This document shows, piece after piece, positions 16,258 through 25,079 of a stretch of DNA of 29,196 nucleotides; the stretch's first letter is position 1; each line of letters opens with the position of its first letter. The notes under the pieces were generated by a model that was given only the letters and a program-made list of their open reading frames with translations, had not been told where the DNA came from and searched no databases. A program made the translations under genes and the position numbers. This stretch comes from Pseudomonadota bacterium (GTDB lineage: Bacteria; Pseudomonadota; Alphaproteobacteria; Rhizobiales; Xanthobacteraceae). The stretch is taken from NCBI GenBank assembly GCA_023435725.1, contig JAEYRD010000180.1:1-29196 (forward strand), read 5' to 3'.

Positions 16258-16640
16258 TTGTTCAGGCCATACCTAAGATGTTTGAGTCTCGCAACTACAA
16301 CCCGTATTGGTCTTTCGGCCGAGCTGACGCCACGCGAGATGCGCCTCGGCGTGCGCGTGCTGATCAGCAGGGAAGCCGCTGCCCGATGGCGCAGCGAGCG
16401 CGAGGCCGCGAGCGGTTCATAGCCTTCGCAGCGCGCCCCGCCTGTGCGTTTCCAAGGCCGCGCCGCTGTAAGACACTGGCCGCCGACTCGAACTCATCAG
16501 CGGCCACAGCAAAATTGACGTGGACGGAGATGCGCACCAGAAACGAGAGGGCCTAGAAGGTGAATATCTATTCCCCCACCTTCTGTACAGGTGGGGGAGT
16601 GAGGGCAAAAATCCATGCAAAATCAAGGGGAAAAGGCCCG
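16258..16640. other. Accessory DNA between retron and island boundary, no clear gene
   Basis: I see no convincing gene here. A rightward frame ending at 16422 contains ELTPREMRLGVRVLISREAA, which faintly resembles the C-terminal half of a small helix-turn-helix protein, but it lacks a credible start and would begin inside the candidate retron RNA. It may be a remnant. The last 80 bases adjoin the island attachment site and may be the original sequence downstream of the tRNA gene. Confidence 0.4.
16573..16597. repeat. Hairpin near the island's left attachment site
   Basis: CCCCCACC and GGTGGGGG form a perfect 8-bp stem with a 9-nt loop. It lies 43 bp outside the attachment repeat. Before insertion it would have stood just downstream of the tRNA gene and could be its old transcription terminator, though no T-run follows. 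Confidence 0.4.
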
Positions 16641-16659
16641 AATGGTGGGCCCGGCAGGA
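16641..16659 (+). repeat. Island attachment site, distal copy (attR)
   Basis: This 19-bp sequence (AATGGTGGGCCCGGCAGGA) recurs exactly and in the same orientation at 25080-25098, where it forms the 3' end of the tRNA gene. It marks the far end of the integrated element. Outside it lies the retron region; inside it begins the NACHT-carrying island. Confidence 0.88.
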
Positions 16660-16964
16660 GCATCCACCATTCTCGCAAAGCCTTGATCTCACAGATGCAG
16701 CTGGGAGAGTGTGGAACAGAATGTCCCACCTTAATGCCTCACATCTATCTATACATGCTCGCAATGGCACGGTCAGCAAGCCTGCAGACGAGTGGGCATC
16801 GAGGTAGTGAAGCGCATGTTGAAGGTGCCCGGTGTCGCAGGAAAGCCTTGGTTGTATCTGTAGGTTGGCATGTAGCCAGGAAACGCCGCTTGATAGCACG
16901 CTAGATCTACGCTCTTGCATAAGGACACCCGAGACGGACCGCGAGGCAGTATCGTTCTCTGCCC
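16660..16964. other. Island end without a gene
   Basis: About 300 bp between the attachment site and the 3' end of the NACHT gene. Apart from the subterminal inverted segment at 16664-16684 I see no gene, repeat or strong terminator. It probably contains integrase-binding arm sites. Confidence 0.5.
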
Positions 16965-19900
16965 TCAACCACCGGGTGGTCGAGCGAACTGATGGCGTGC
17001 CGAGACTACAGGCAATAGCACCTCGAAGCTCTCCTGTGGCAGCTCCAAAGCCTTCCAAACGCTTGCGTTGGTTAGCTCCGACTTACGTGCATCAAGTGCC
17101 TTCCGCGCAGGCGCGATATAGTCCCTCCATTTTGGAGAATTACTCTGCCTCAGTTTCTTTATTACCATTGTCAAAATATCCAACCGGCGTTCGACTTCGA
17201 GGAGTTCCCCGGACAGGAACGCGTTGAATAGCGCCGATTGGTCAGAGATGCCCAATACATCTTCGACACACTCGTCCAGATTGGGACAATCTACGAGCCT
17301 AACAATAGCTGCAGCGAGCCGAGCATTGAGACCACTCTCTTCGCTCAAAGGACCAGCCTTTGAGAAGAGTTGCAGTAGTCTAGCGGTTCCGGTTGCATCT
17401 TCGTTACAGAGGATGAGTGCAGCCGGGTACAGCAATCCTTCGAGGTTCGGATGTTCCTCAACGGTCCTCAAAACTGCGTCGCGAATTGCGGGATGGTTAG
17501 CCTCAAAGCTCTCGGATAACGAGAGCAGGCTTCCCAGCTTGTTGGCGATTGTGGGCCGGCTCCACATCCGTTGGTCCATTCCCATCGCAAACTCAACTGC
17601 TCCATGGGCAAACCGGTATCTGCTACCCTGCAGAAGATCGAGAAGAAGTTCGGCGTCACTTTCCGAAGAAACATCTCGGCGAGGACCAAATGAAACCAAG
17701 GCAGCTGCTGTGTCGCGGAGTGCGGCGGCCATTTTGCTGTTCTCTACCTTGCTAGAGATAGCAATTAGCCGCTTAATCATAGCGATCGGCACAGCGTTAG
17801 GCCGGTCGACCCCGTCGAGCCATAGAGGTGCGCCTCGCTCCGCAATTTCCGTACCGAACCAGCCTACCTCTGTTGCACCGTAGAAGTCATTCTCGACCAG
17901 CCCAATTGTTTTCCAGCGCTTTTCCGCGGCGGTCCACTGATCTACGTCGCCCCTTGATCCTGCCTCAACCTCAGAAGCAAGCCTCTGAAGGTGCTCCGCT
18001 GTCCCCGTGGCCTCCCGAAGTAGGGTCGAAATGGGCCATGGCAAAAACCGAGACAACGTGCGGACGGATCTAACCTTGCTGTCGGCAAACGCCCTGATAC
18101 AAGCAGCCAAGTTCTTCTTGCCCGGTGAACTCGCGAACTGCGCGGCAAGTCGCATTGCCTCCCATGCGGGCTTTGAAAAATCGTCTCCCTCAAGCGTGCC
18201 AATCGAGCTGCGAATAGGGACGAACCGCAAGTTGCAGGCTTTCGGAAATTCGCCATCTAGCACCCGCAGCACCTTCCAGGGGGGCGCCTTCTCTCCTGTA
18301 ATGAGGCGATCCACAAAATTCATTTTGCGGAGACGAGTGTAGTCGAGACGCTCGTCTCGTTTGTGTCGTGTCAGCCGGTTTGCTAATCCATGTAGCACCA
18401 ACCCCAAAGTTGGCCCGGCGTTCGAGAGACCGAGAGCCAAATGATCAATCACGCGCTGACTTCCAAGAGGATAGGCAATCTCCTCCCAGGCTTCGACGTC
18501 GATTGTCCCGTCGGTGGGCCACAGCTGAACTATGAGATCATCTGCCCAAGACTTGCCAAGTTGGCTGATTTGGAAAATCAGCTTCCAAGTAGACAGTGCA
18601 CTCGCTCGGCTACCCTCCACTATTCGACGAGCGAGGTCATCACGCAGAAGGTCGGCCAAACTTTCATCACAGACAGCGGCCAATCGATAATCCAGGGTGT
18701 CCTTCCCCAAATCAAGTTGTTCAAGCGCATGTTGAAGTAAGGGGCGCCTGAAGTTTGGGTGGTCTAGCGCAACGCCATCAGCCAACAAGTCTAGAGCAAG
18801 GCGCGCTCCGTTCCTGGACACCATATCAGGTTCAGTCGTGTCCATTTGTCTGGCAATTTGAGTAATGATCGAGCGTCGGTAGTGGAGGGTGTCATCTGCG
18901 AAGCAGCGGCTGGCAGCAATTTGAAAGACATGACGCCAATGCGAATGGCCTGCGATATGTGACAGGCGCTTATCCATTTCCGCCTGATCACCTGAGGTGA
19001 TCGCTGCAGCAGCCATAAATTCCTGTAGGGATCTAACGTCAAAGCTGACTGTGCCCTCGACCTGCTGCGACAGTAGAACGAGGCGATTTATCGCCAGCTT
19101 CATTAGCTCGTCCACTCGGTGAGATAGCTCAGCTCCAGCAAACCCTTCCGAGCTCAGATAATTGTGGATCAGGAGGCGAAGCCTTTCCTGGGTAAATCGG
19201 CTTCCCGCGCCACCACCGTGCTCGCTGTCAGTTTGCAGCACCAGCCCGGCGCGGTGATGTATTGGACCCAAATGGCCCCAGTGCCGCTCTAGGATCTTTT
19301 GGAGTTCTCCGCCCTTTGCCTTCTCCCGTTTCTTGAGGACTTCAAAATATTCGTGGAACAACGTCCATCGTGCGGTAGGAACTCCCCCGCCAGTGTCGAC
19401 GATAAAGTGCAAGATCGTAACCTGAAGCGGCGAGGTCATAAGTCGCGCTGTAGCCGCTTGGCCTGCTGCTACAACGAGCGAAGAATGAACATCCGCCCTT
19501 CTCAAGGAATCGTCTGGATAGCGAGCTTCGCCGAAGGCCTTTGCATATCGAAGAGCTTGCTCAGGCTGCAAGTCTGCTAGCCGCCAGTGCTCCCAGACCT
19601 TGTCATCAAGGTCCTTGTTATAGCCTTGCGGCCGCGTCGTAACTAGGACCAGGATGTCAGCGTTCAGCTCATTAACCTCCGTCAGAAATGAGTTGATTGC
19701 CTCCAAGACCGCGGGGCGCTCTCCGGTCGGTGGGACTTCATCCAAACCATCAAGCACTAACAGCCAAGGGTAGTCTCTGAGCCAGTTCCGCAAGTCTCCA
19801 CGATCAACGTCGTCGTCTCCAGCGGAACCGATCTCGCTTGCAATATGACTGAGAAGCGTGGGTGGGCGGGTATTTTTTTGGCGAGCGGCGCTGACAACGT

Positions 19901-21047
19901 CGGCGAACCTTGGAAGCGAAACGTGACACGGAAAACGCGGTGGAAAAGACGTGGAGATCAGTTCGCTCTCCGCTCGTTTTAAAATCTCCGCGACAAGCCG
20001 ATTGATACTCTGATCGCGCCGCAGCGTTGACTGCCGTTTCAGTATGGCAGCCCGAAATAACTGGGCGAGAAAGAGACTGATGGTCGACTTGCCCTGTCCT
20101 GGACCACCCAACAGCACGATTCTGTTTCGGGACGGATGGCGGTCGGACCGATCAGATCCGTCGCCGTCGTCAAGCAGCGTTTCTGGGTCTAATTTTTCTC
20201 TCGCACGCTCTACCAGTTCCGCAATTGCATTATCAGGCGGTATTTCGGAATCATCCTCAAGGACTTCATAAACGACTTCTTCGCCAAACTCAGATAACGT
20301 TCTGAGCCGACCATCAATCTCATTGTTAGCGAGCGGCAGGTCGACGATCACCTGACTGGTGCGTATCTGTAAATCGCCGACACTGCCAGCATCCTTGAGG
20401 CGAACAAACTGATCACGCTGCAACGAGTTCTTGAGCGAACGGCTTGTTACTTCGGCAAAGTTTGGCTGCTTGGATTTGAATTGCTGGAATGCCTTGCTCA
20501 GGACATCTCCTGATGTAACCCACTGCGCATACGCTTCTCGAATATCAGGGTGGCCAACAAGTAGATCAACGATTTTATCGTGGGGCCAAACATCGAGGTC
20601 TTTCAGCTTTAACTTCTGCTTCCATGGGCCAAATAGTTCTAAGACCTTGGTCATGCCTCCTTTTCGCTGACGTCCCGCTTTTTTCTTAGCCGCACCATCG
20701 GCGCCTGACAGCCGAACGTTGGTTGCGAGAATGTAGTATTGTGGCTTCCGTAGTTGCGAGCCAGCACGTGTGTACTTCTTGAACTCATCATCGAGCTGGG
20801 TTGCTAACCACTTGATGTCGTCTGTTTGCGACAACATCGGGTCTTTGAACTTCGCCTGGATGACAAGATAGCCGTCCCACTTCTTACCTTCATAGCCAGC
20901 AATTGAACCTTCATAGGTGAAGTCTCGCCCACCGTCAGGCCCCGAAGAATAAACCGTGCCTCCTGGTCCTAGTTTTGCGAAGCTGAGAGCCCGCACAAGC
21001 CGTTCAAACGAGATGGGGTTCAGTCGCCCCAGATCGAACCCTTCCAT
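16965..21047 (-). CDS. NACHT/STAND NTPase with N-terminal PD-(D/E)XK nuclease domain
   Basis: A 1360-residue protein. The start at 21047 is chosen for the GGGGGG purine tract 2-3 nt upstream; an in-frame start at 21134 lacks one. Residues 10-70 look like an Mrr-type nuclease: SFERLV, then GPDGGRD (36-42) and VIQAKF (62-67), supplying the D...QxK motif. The NACHT module follows: Walker A GGPGQGKST (314-322), Walker B LLVLDGLDE (429-437), then VTTRPQGYN (469-477), and the winged-helix mark FDVRSLQEFMAAAA. The remaining half is helical and leucine-rich, probably the sensor. This architecture matches bacterial NLR-like antiphage proteins, where ligand sensing and oligomerisation release nuclease activity leading to DNA degradation or cell death. 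It is the main cargo of the island. Confidence 0.88.
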   Translation of the reverse strand: MEGFDLGRLNPISFERLVRALSFAKLGPGGTVYSSGPDGGRDFTYEGSIAGYEGKKWDGYLVIQAKFKDPMLSQTDDIKWLATQLDDEFKKYTRAGSQLRKPQYYILATNVRLSGADGAAKKKAGRQRKGGMTKVLELFGPWKQKLKLKDLDVWPHDKIVDLLVGHPDIREAYAQWVTSGDVLSKAFQQFKSKQPNFAEVTSRSLKNSLQRDQFVRLKDAGSVGDLQIRTSQVIVDLPLANNEIDGRLRTLSEFGEEVVYEVLEDDSEIPPDNAIAELVERAREKLDPETLLDDGDGSDRSDRHPSRNRIVLLGGPGQGKSTISLFLAQLFRAAILKRQSTLRRDQSINRLVAEILKRAESELISTSFPPRFPCHVSLPRFADVVSAARQKNTRPPTLLSHIASEIGSAGDDDVDRGDLRNWLRDYPWLLVLDGLDEVPPTGERPAVLEAINSFLTEVNELNADILVLVTTRPQGYNKDLDDKVWEHWRLADLQPEQALRYAKAFGEARYPDDSLRRADVHSSLVVAAGQAATARLMTSPLQVTILHFIVDTGGGVPTARWTLFHEYFEVLKKREKAKGGELQKILERHWGHLGPIHHRAGLVLQTDSEHGGGAGSRFTQERLRLLIHNYLSSEGFAGAELSHRVDELMKLAINRLVLLSQQVEGTVSFDVRSLQEFMAAAAITSGDQAEMDKRLSHIAGHSHWRHVFQIAASRCFADDTLHYRRSIITQIARQMDTTEPDMVSRNGARLALDLLADGVALDHPNFRRPLLQHALEQLDLGKDTLDYRLAAVCDESLADLLRDDLARRIVEGSRASALSTWKLIFQISQLGKSWADDLIVQLWPTDGTIDVEAWEEIAYPLGSQRVIDHLALGLSNAGPTLGLVLHGLANRLTRHKRDERLDYTRLRKMNFVDRLITGEKAPPWKVLRVLDGEFPKACNLRFVPIRSSIGTLEGDDFSKPAWEAMRLAAQFASSPGKKNLAACIRAFADSKVRSVRTLSRFLPWPISTLLREATGTAEHLQRLASEVEAGSRGDVDQWTAAEKRWKTIGLVENDFYGATEVGWFGTEIAERGAPLWLDGVDRPNAVPIAMIKRLIAISSKVENSKMAAALRDTAAALVSFGPRRDVSSESDAELLLDLLQGSRYRFAHGAVEFAMGMDQRMWSRPTIANKLGSLLSLSESFEANHPAIRDAVLRTVEEHPNLEGLLYPAALILCNEDATGTARLLQLFSKAGPLSEESGLNARLAAAIVRLVDCPNLDECVEDVLGISDQSALFNAFLSGELLEVERRLDILTMVIKKLRQSNSPKWRDYIAPARKALDARKSELTNASVWKALELPQESFEVLLPVVSARHQFARPPGG

Positions 21048-21529
21048 ATCCCCCCCTGCACCTCGGTTTAACTTCCAGAGTATCTCTGGAAACTTTGATT
21101 TGTGCGCCGCGTCGCAAGCTTCACGCACACCCATGTTGTGCTTCGACGCCGCAATTATTGCGCGAATCTTTCGCTAGCATATCCGATCTCTCACTCCTCT
21201 CTAGTCATGCGAACGGCGCATTCCCCGGATTCCGATCGTGAATGCATCGCTTGGCTGGGCGAAGTTGTGAATACGACGAATTTTTTCGTACGCGGATATA
21301 GACAAGACCCGGTCTGCGTTTCCCCCGGTGGGTTGGTGCAGCAACTCATCGTCGAGATGGGAAGTCCGCCGCGCTGTAACGCTTCGCAAAGTCTTCCTGA
21401 CCCATTTGGGTATACCTTAGCGAGACGATCGTGTGAGACACAGAAGGTGTCTCATATAGGTGGCTTTACAATTTCGAGACGTCATGAGATGCGTGGTCTA
21501 GACCCTAGTGAGACAAAGGACGATCTCGC
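21048..21529. promoter_or_regulatory. Divergent intergenic region between NACHT and resolvase genes
   Basis: About 480 bp without a convincing gene; it should hold promoters for the leftward NACHT gene and the rightward resolvase. The resolvase-proximal 110 bp are full of GAGAC-type repeats, described separately. The remainder shows no motif that I can assign. Confidence 0.5.
21434..21515. promoter_or_regulatory. Putative res site / operator of the serine resolvase
   Basis: Within 82 bp there is a perfect inverted repeat TGAGACAC-agaag-GTGTCTCA (21434-21454), a CGAGAC at 21475-21480, a perfect 10-bp palindrome GGTCTAGACC (21495-21504) and a TGAGACA at 21509-21515. Clustered dyads directly upstream of a resolvase gene are typical of res subsites, which also autoregulate the gene. 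Confidence 0.55.
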
Positions 21530-22102
21530 ATGACGATGTACGGATACGCTCGCGTGAGCACCGCCGATCAAGACCTGACCTTACAGCGGAACGCGTTGAA
21601 GGCGGCCGGATGCGAGACCATACGTGAGGAGAAGGCAAGCGGGACAAGCACGAAGGGGCGAACGGAGCTTGCGACACTGCGAGAGTTCATGAGGAAGGGT
21701 GACACTCTAGTCGTTACGCGGATTGATCGTCTGGCTCGCTCAATAGGGGACCTACAGGACATCGTGCGATCCTTGAAAGAGAAAGGTATTGCGTTGAAGG
21801 CTACGGAACAGCCCATCGACACAAGCACAGCCGCAGGCAAGGCATTTCTCGACATGCTTGGCGTGTTCGCTGAGTTCGAGACGAATTTGCGTAGAGAGAG
21901 GCAGCTAGAGGGAATTGCCAAAGCAAAGGCGCTAGGTGTGTACAAAGGACGGAAGCCGTCGGTTGACATTGCGAAGGTCCGTGAGTTGCAAGCTATGGGC
22001 GTTGGACCAACCGCGATCGCAGAGAAGCTACAGATCGGACGTGCATCCGTGTATCGTGTCCTGAACGCAAAAGCTGCCTCTGGGGTAAAGCACAAAGGCT
22101 AA
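21530..22102 (+). CDS. Serine recombinase, resolvase/invertase (Pin/Tn3) family
   Basis: A 190-residue small serine recombinase. The catalytic N-terminal domain begins MYGYARVSTADQ with the nucleophilic Ser about position 11, and contains DTLVVTRIDRLARS (the Arg-rich active-site segment) and GVFAEFETNLRRERQLEGI (the long E helix). The C-terminal helix-turn-helix is RELQAMGVGPTAIAEKLQIG continuing into RASVYRVL. AAAGGA precedes the ATG by 9 nt. All catalytic features are intact. It could resolve multimers of an excised circular island or invert a segment; no transposase accompanies it. Confidence 0.92.
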   Translation: MTMYGYARVSTADQDLTLQRNALKAAGCETIREEKASGTSTKGRTELATLREFMRKGDTLVVTRIDRLARSIGDLQDIVRSLKEKGIALKATEQPIDTSTAAGKAFLDMLGVFAEFETNLRRERQLEGIAKAKALGVYKGRKPSVDIAKVRELQAMGVGPTAIAEKLQIGRASVYRVLNAKAASGVKHKG

Positions 22103-22176
22103 CATTCACTACGCTGGCGGAGCTTGGCGGAAAGCAGAACGTGAAAGCCTTTGGCGACAGATCGCGATTGTAGCTT

Positions 22177-22196
22177 GCGGGCTTTGAGAAGCCCGC
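22177..22196 (+). terminator. Hairpin downstream of the resolvase
   Basis: GCGGGCTT and AAGCCCGC form a perfect 8-bp stem with a TGAG loop, 75 bp after the resolvase stop. It has no T-run, so termination is plausible but not certain. Confidence 0.45.
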
Positions 22197-22530
22197 TGAG
22201 CGCGCTGGAAGTTTTCCTGAGTGTTGGGGCGAGCTAGCCGTAAAGTCGCGCCAGCGAGCCGCTGTGGGCCGTGGAGAGTGCCCGGTAGCGACCAGTGCAA
22301 GTCCTGCTATCATTCGACGTTTGCTCGCGTGCCCTCCCTATTTGAAGATAAGGGGAAGGCTCTACAAACACGCTCAATGTGGCGCTCAGCTAATGATGCT
22401 GGATGGCAGCGCGTTGTATCGCCCTCACTTGCTTGCTTGAGAACGATATGCCGAGTTCGGTGTATCGGTCTAAAGAAAGTAAGTGGGGAAGGATACAACA
22501 CAACTCATGTAGCACTAGCTAATGAGTATA

Positions 22531-22575
22531 TATAATCTAGTTACCTGCAGCGTAGCTGCTATTATCTAGATTATA
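22531..22575. repeat. 45-bp imperfect palindrome
   Basis: The segment is symmetrical about position 22553. The outer arms TATAATCTAG (22531-22540) and CTAGATTATA (22566-22575) pair perfectly, as do the inner GCAGC (22547-22551) and GCTGC (22555-22559) around a 3-nt loop; 17 of 21 possible pairs match in all. It is A+T-rich at its edges. Candidates are a recombinase or replication-initiator site, or an RNA hairpin. Confidence 0.7.
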
Positions 22576-22958
22576 GCAGTGCTCCGTAAGACGATTGGAT
22601 CAGAGCTTGCGGTTGAACCACTTACCGAAAGCATTTCATCGACCGCTCAGTTCTTCCTCGAAAGTCGTTTTTCGTACGTTGAATCTGATCGCTGTCATGA
22701 CCGCTCAAAGCGGACCCTGTTTGATTCACTGACAAGATAGGCGTTATAGCCTGCGGCTCGCCATGCCCTGCACTGCACATGAGAAGAATTTGGGTCTGTA
22801 GCATTCTCCTACCATTGAGGGCGGATCGCACTGGTTGGCAGTTGATCGCCAATTATGTCTTCGATCTCAGCAAAGGTCAGTACGAGCTGACGCAGAGATT
22901 GGCCGCACAGATATCTGTGCAAAGGGTCGTACTTTGACACTGCTGCGCCTCGCTATCT

Positions 22959-23243
22959 TTATGACCGTTGACTGAATCCGCGCGCCTTTGCATCTGCGAT
23001 CATCGCTAGTTGCCTTCCATCATAAGCAATTCGCACGTGATCTTTTGCGGCTCGAATAACTTCAGTCGGTAAGTTGATTACGTCAGTACAAGCGATCTGG
23101 TTAGCTTCGTCAGCCGTTGCGCCACCTGCGATGGCACGCAAATAGAGATAAGATCGTACCGTGTTCTTGCCGCGCTCAGTACTGTGTCTGAGCAAGAAAT
23201 AGATTGCCACACAAGTTAGCGCGACGACCGCAATCGTTCCCAT
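22959..23243 (-). CDS. Small single-pass membrane protein
   Basis: A 94-residue protein with an N-terminal transmembrane segment (about residues 3-18, TIAVVALTCVAIYFLL) followed by a basic RHSTERGK stretch and a soluble helical domain of about 70 residues. GGAGGA stands 6 nt before the ATG, an excellent ribosome site, which argues that the gene is real. I do not recognise the family. It lies 77 bp downstream of the integrase on the same strand and may be co-transcribed. A role in island maintenance, or as a small effector or immunity protein, is possible but unsupported. Confidence 0.7.
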   Translation of the reverse strand: MGTIAVVALTCVAIYFLLRHSTERGKNTVRSYLYLRAIAGGATADEANQIACTDVINLPTEVIRAAKDHVRIAYDGRQLAMIADAKARGFSQRS

Positions 23244-23320
23244 GAATGTCCTCCAATAAAATCCTGCCGACCAAACTCCAGGCGAGCCCGAGCGCCGCTG
23301 TTGTCCGCAACGGTGGGTTT

Positions 23321-25027
23321 CTAGCCGGTCGAAGAAACTCGCTCAGCGGCCTTGCCTGTCGCTTCTAGGCCGCTTCCATGCGCAGAAGGCGCCATGTGGT
23401 CGAAGCGCAGCCTCTCGATCGCATCGCGCCTTTGGGCTAACGTGTATCCGGTCGTGAAATAGTTCTGCTGCGTCACACCTTGCCGTTCATGGCCAACGAT
23501 GGTTTGCACCAGTGGCTGCTCAATCCCGGCCTGCAACAGCCTCGTCACCACTGTGTGTCGGAAGACGTGGAAGGAAACGCCTTTGTCCTTGAGGCCAATC
23601 TTCACAAGAAACCGATCATTGAACCAGCGGCCGAGGCTGCGGCCCCATCCGTTCTTTGCGTCGTACTGAAACTTGGGAAATAGTTTCTTGGCATTTTCAG
23701 TACGTATCTTCTGTATGTGGTCTAGTAGACCAAGCTCGATCAACCGCGAATGAACCGGTACGAGACGGCGCGATGCATCTGTTTTTAGTTTCTTGGTCTC
23801 GTCGTCATCATTCAGGTCGAAGCACCACACACCATCCTGCTGTCGAATGTCAGCAAGATGAATCTGTGCGATCTCATTCAGTCGCGCCCCGGAATAAAGA
23901 GCGATCAGCGGGCCCCACTTCTGATAATCTAACTGCACAAGTCCGCTGGTGTTGTTCAGTAGTTCGCTCAAGATTGTCTGCACCTGTGCGTCGGTAAATC
24001 CGGTGCGAGCGATTTTCGACTGTTTCTTGGTCAGTCGGATATGTAGTCCTTCAAATACGTTGTTGCTGACGAGGCCGTTGCGCTTTGCCCAGCCAAACAT
24101 CGTCCCGTAAGTCTGTAGGTACTTATTGATAGTCTGCACATTGATCGTCTGTACGCCCGGAACGTTGAGTGCATCGAGCAGTGGCAAATCGCGCGTCCTC
24201 GCGTCTTTGCGACGATTCTTGGGATACTTCGTCAGTGTATCTTTGACGCGATGAGCATCTGTAATCGAGACCTTCGTAACGTCTCTATCTGCGGTCAATA
24301 GTTCAATAAGCAGCGCGAAATGATCGGCCTTCTCATGCTGCGTTTTCGGCGTCCATTGCGTGCCAAGATTGCTGTCCTTTGTATGGCGCTCTATGAGTTG
24401 CTGCAGCGAAATATAAGGCAGGCCAACTGCACTGCGATCTGCGCTAGGCGTGCTATCTGTATCATTTTCCAATTGATAGCTCTCAAGAGAGCGATCGTAG
24501 GCGAGAACTGACGAGCAATAGTCACGATATGCGCGCTTTAGTTCCGTACGAAGCGTTGTATATGAGGCCGTGCCCGGTTGGAGACTAAGCCCGTATCGCT
24601 CTATGAAGCCGCCAACTAGGTCGTCATCACTACCGCCCGGAATTAGCGCAGTCCCATCCTCTGCGGCTTCTGCAGCGAGCGCCAATCCACTCTGCAAGGC
24701 GGATGTGTCGATCTGCGAGAGACGACCGCTAGTTGCGATCTGTAGCTTGCGCCGCGCCAACATTTCACTGAAGTGCGTAGTCAGCAGCCTTCGTATCTCT
24801 TCAAACGTCATTCCGCGCTCGATGCCGTACTGGACCAACTGTTGAGCCGAATAGCTTAGTGCGCGTGACAGTCGCAATGCTTCCTTCGGATCGCGTGTTT
24901 GTAGCGAAATCTTCACGCTTGATGATCTGCGCTTCATCGACGCAGCGCGTATGGGCCAACGAAAATAGTAGATGCCGTGACGCGACACGGCCAGATACGA
25001 CGGAACAAACACGACGAAATGCCTCAC
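23321..25027 (-). CDS. Tyrosine recombinase (site-specific integrase) of the island
   Basis: A 568-residue phage-type integrase. The start is set at a GTG at 25027 (VRHFVVFVPSYL...). The upstream ATG at 25111 would translate the tRNA 3' end as MQVRVLPGPP, a common artefact. The N-terminal segment YLAVSRHGIYYFRWPI is typical of the DUF6538-type integrase N terminus. A SAM-like domain follows, then the catalytic core: Arg382 in SGARLNEIA, His487 and Arg490 in FHVFRHT, His513 in VGHERQ and probable nucleophile Tyr523 in QQNYF. It adjoins the tRNA and should catalyse recombination at the 19-bp repeats. Confidence 0.93.
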   Translation of the reverse strand: MRHFVVFVPSYLAVSRHGIYYFRWPIRAASMKRRSSSVKISLQTRDPKEALRLSRALSYSAQQLVQYGIERGMTFEEIRRLLTTHFSEMLARRKLQIATSGRLSQIDTSALQSGLALAAEAAEDGTALIPGGSDDDLVGGFIERYGLSLQPGTASYTTLRTELKRAYRDYCSSVLAYDRSLESYQLENDTDSTPSADRSAVGLPYISLQQLIERHTKDSNLGTQWTPKTQHEKADHFALLIELLTADRDVTKVSITDAHRVKDTLTKYPKNRRKDARTRDLPLLDALNVPGVQTINVQTINKYLQTYGTMFGWAKRNGLVSNNVFEGLHIRLTKKQSKIARTGFTDAQVQTILSELLNNTSGLVQLDYQKWGPLIALYSGARLNEIAQIHLADIRQQDGVWCFDLNDDDETKKLKTDASRRLVPVHSRLIELGLLDHIQKIRTENAKKLFPKFQYDAKNGWGRSLGRWFNDRFLVKIGLKDKGVSFHVFRHTVVTRLLQAGIEQPLVQTIVGHERQGVTQQNYFTTGYTLAQRRDAIERLRFDHMAPSAHGSGLEATGKAAERVSSTG

Positions 25028-25079
25028 CGAAATGTCCCACCAGCGGGCATCCGGGAGCCAAGGCTTTGATCTTTCGAGA

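Larger units (their letters stand above)
22103..22958. other. Non-coding stretch inside the island
   Basis: About 850 bp between the resolvase and the small membrane protein hold no ORF that I consider real; the small frames present lack ribosome sites and family resemblance. It contains a hairpin at 22177 and a 45-bp symmetrical palindrome at 22531, so it may include a cis-acting recombination, replication or transfer site. Confidence 0.5.

Noticed and set aside
16198..16422. Small rightward ORF with a faint helix-turn-helix-like tail
   Set aside because: Its start lies inside the candidate retron RNA and the N-terminal half looks non-coding; at best a remnant.
16573..16597. Strong hairpin considered as the retron msd
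   Set aside because: It lies over 400 bases upstream of the RT start and outside the 10-bp inverted repeat; a link to the old tRNA 3' flank is more likely.
21201..21389. Small leftward ORF in the NACHT-resolvase intergenic region
   Set aside because: No ribosome site and no recognisable motif; the region is better explained as regulatory DNA.
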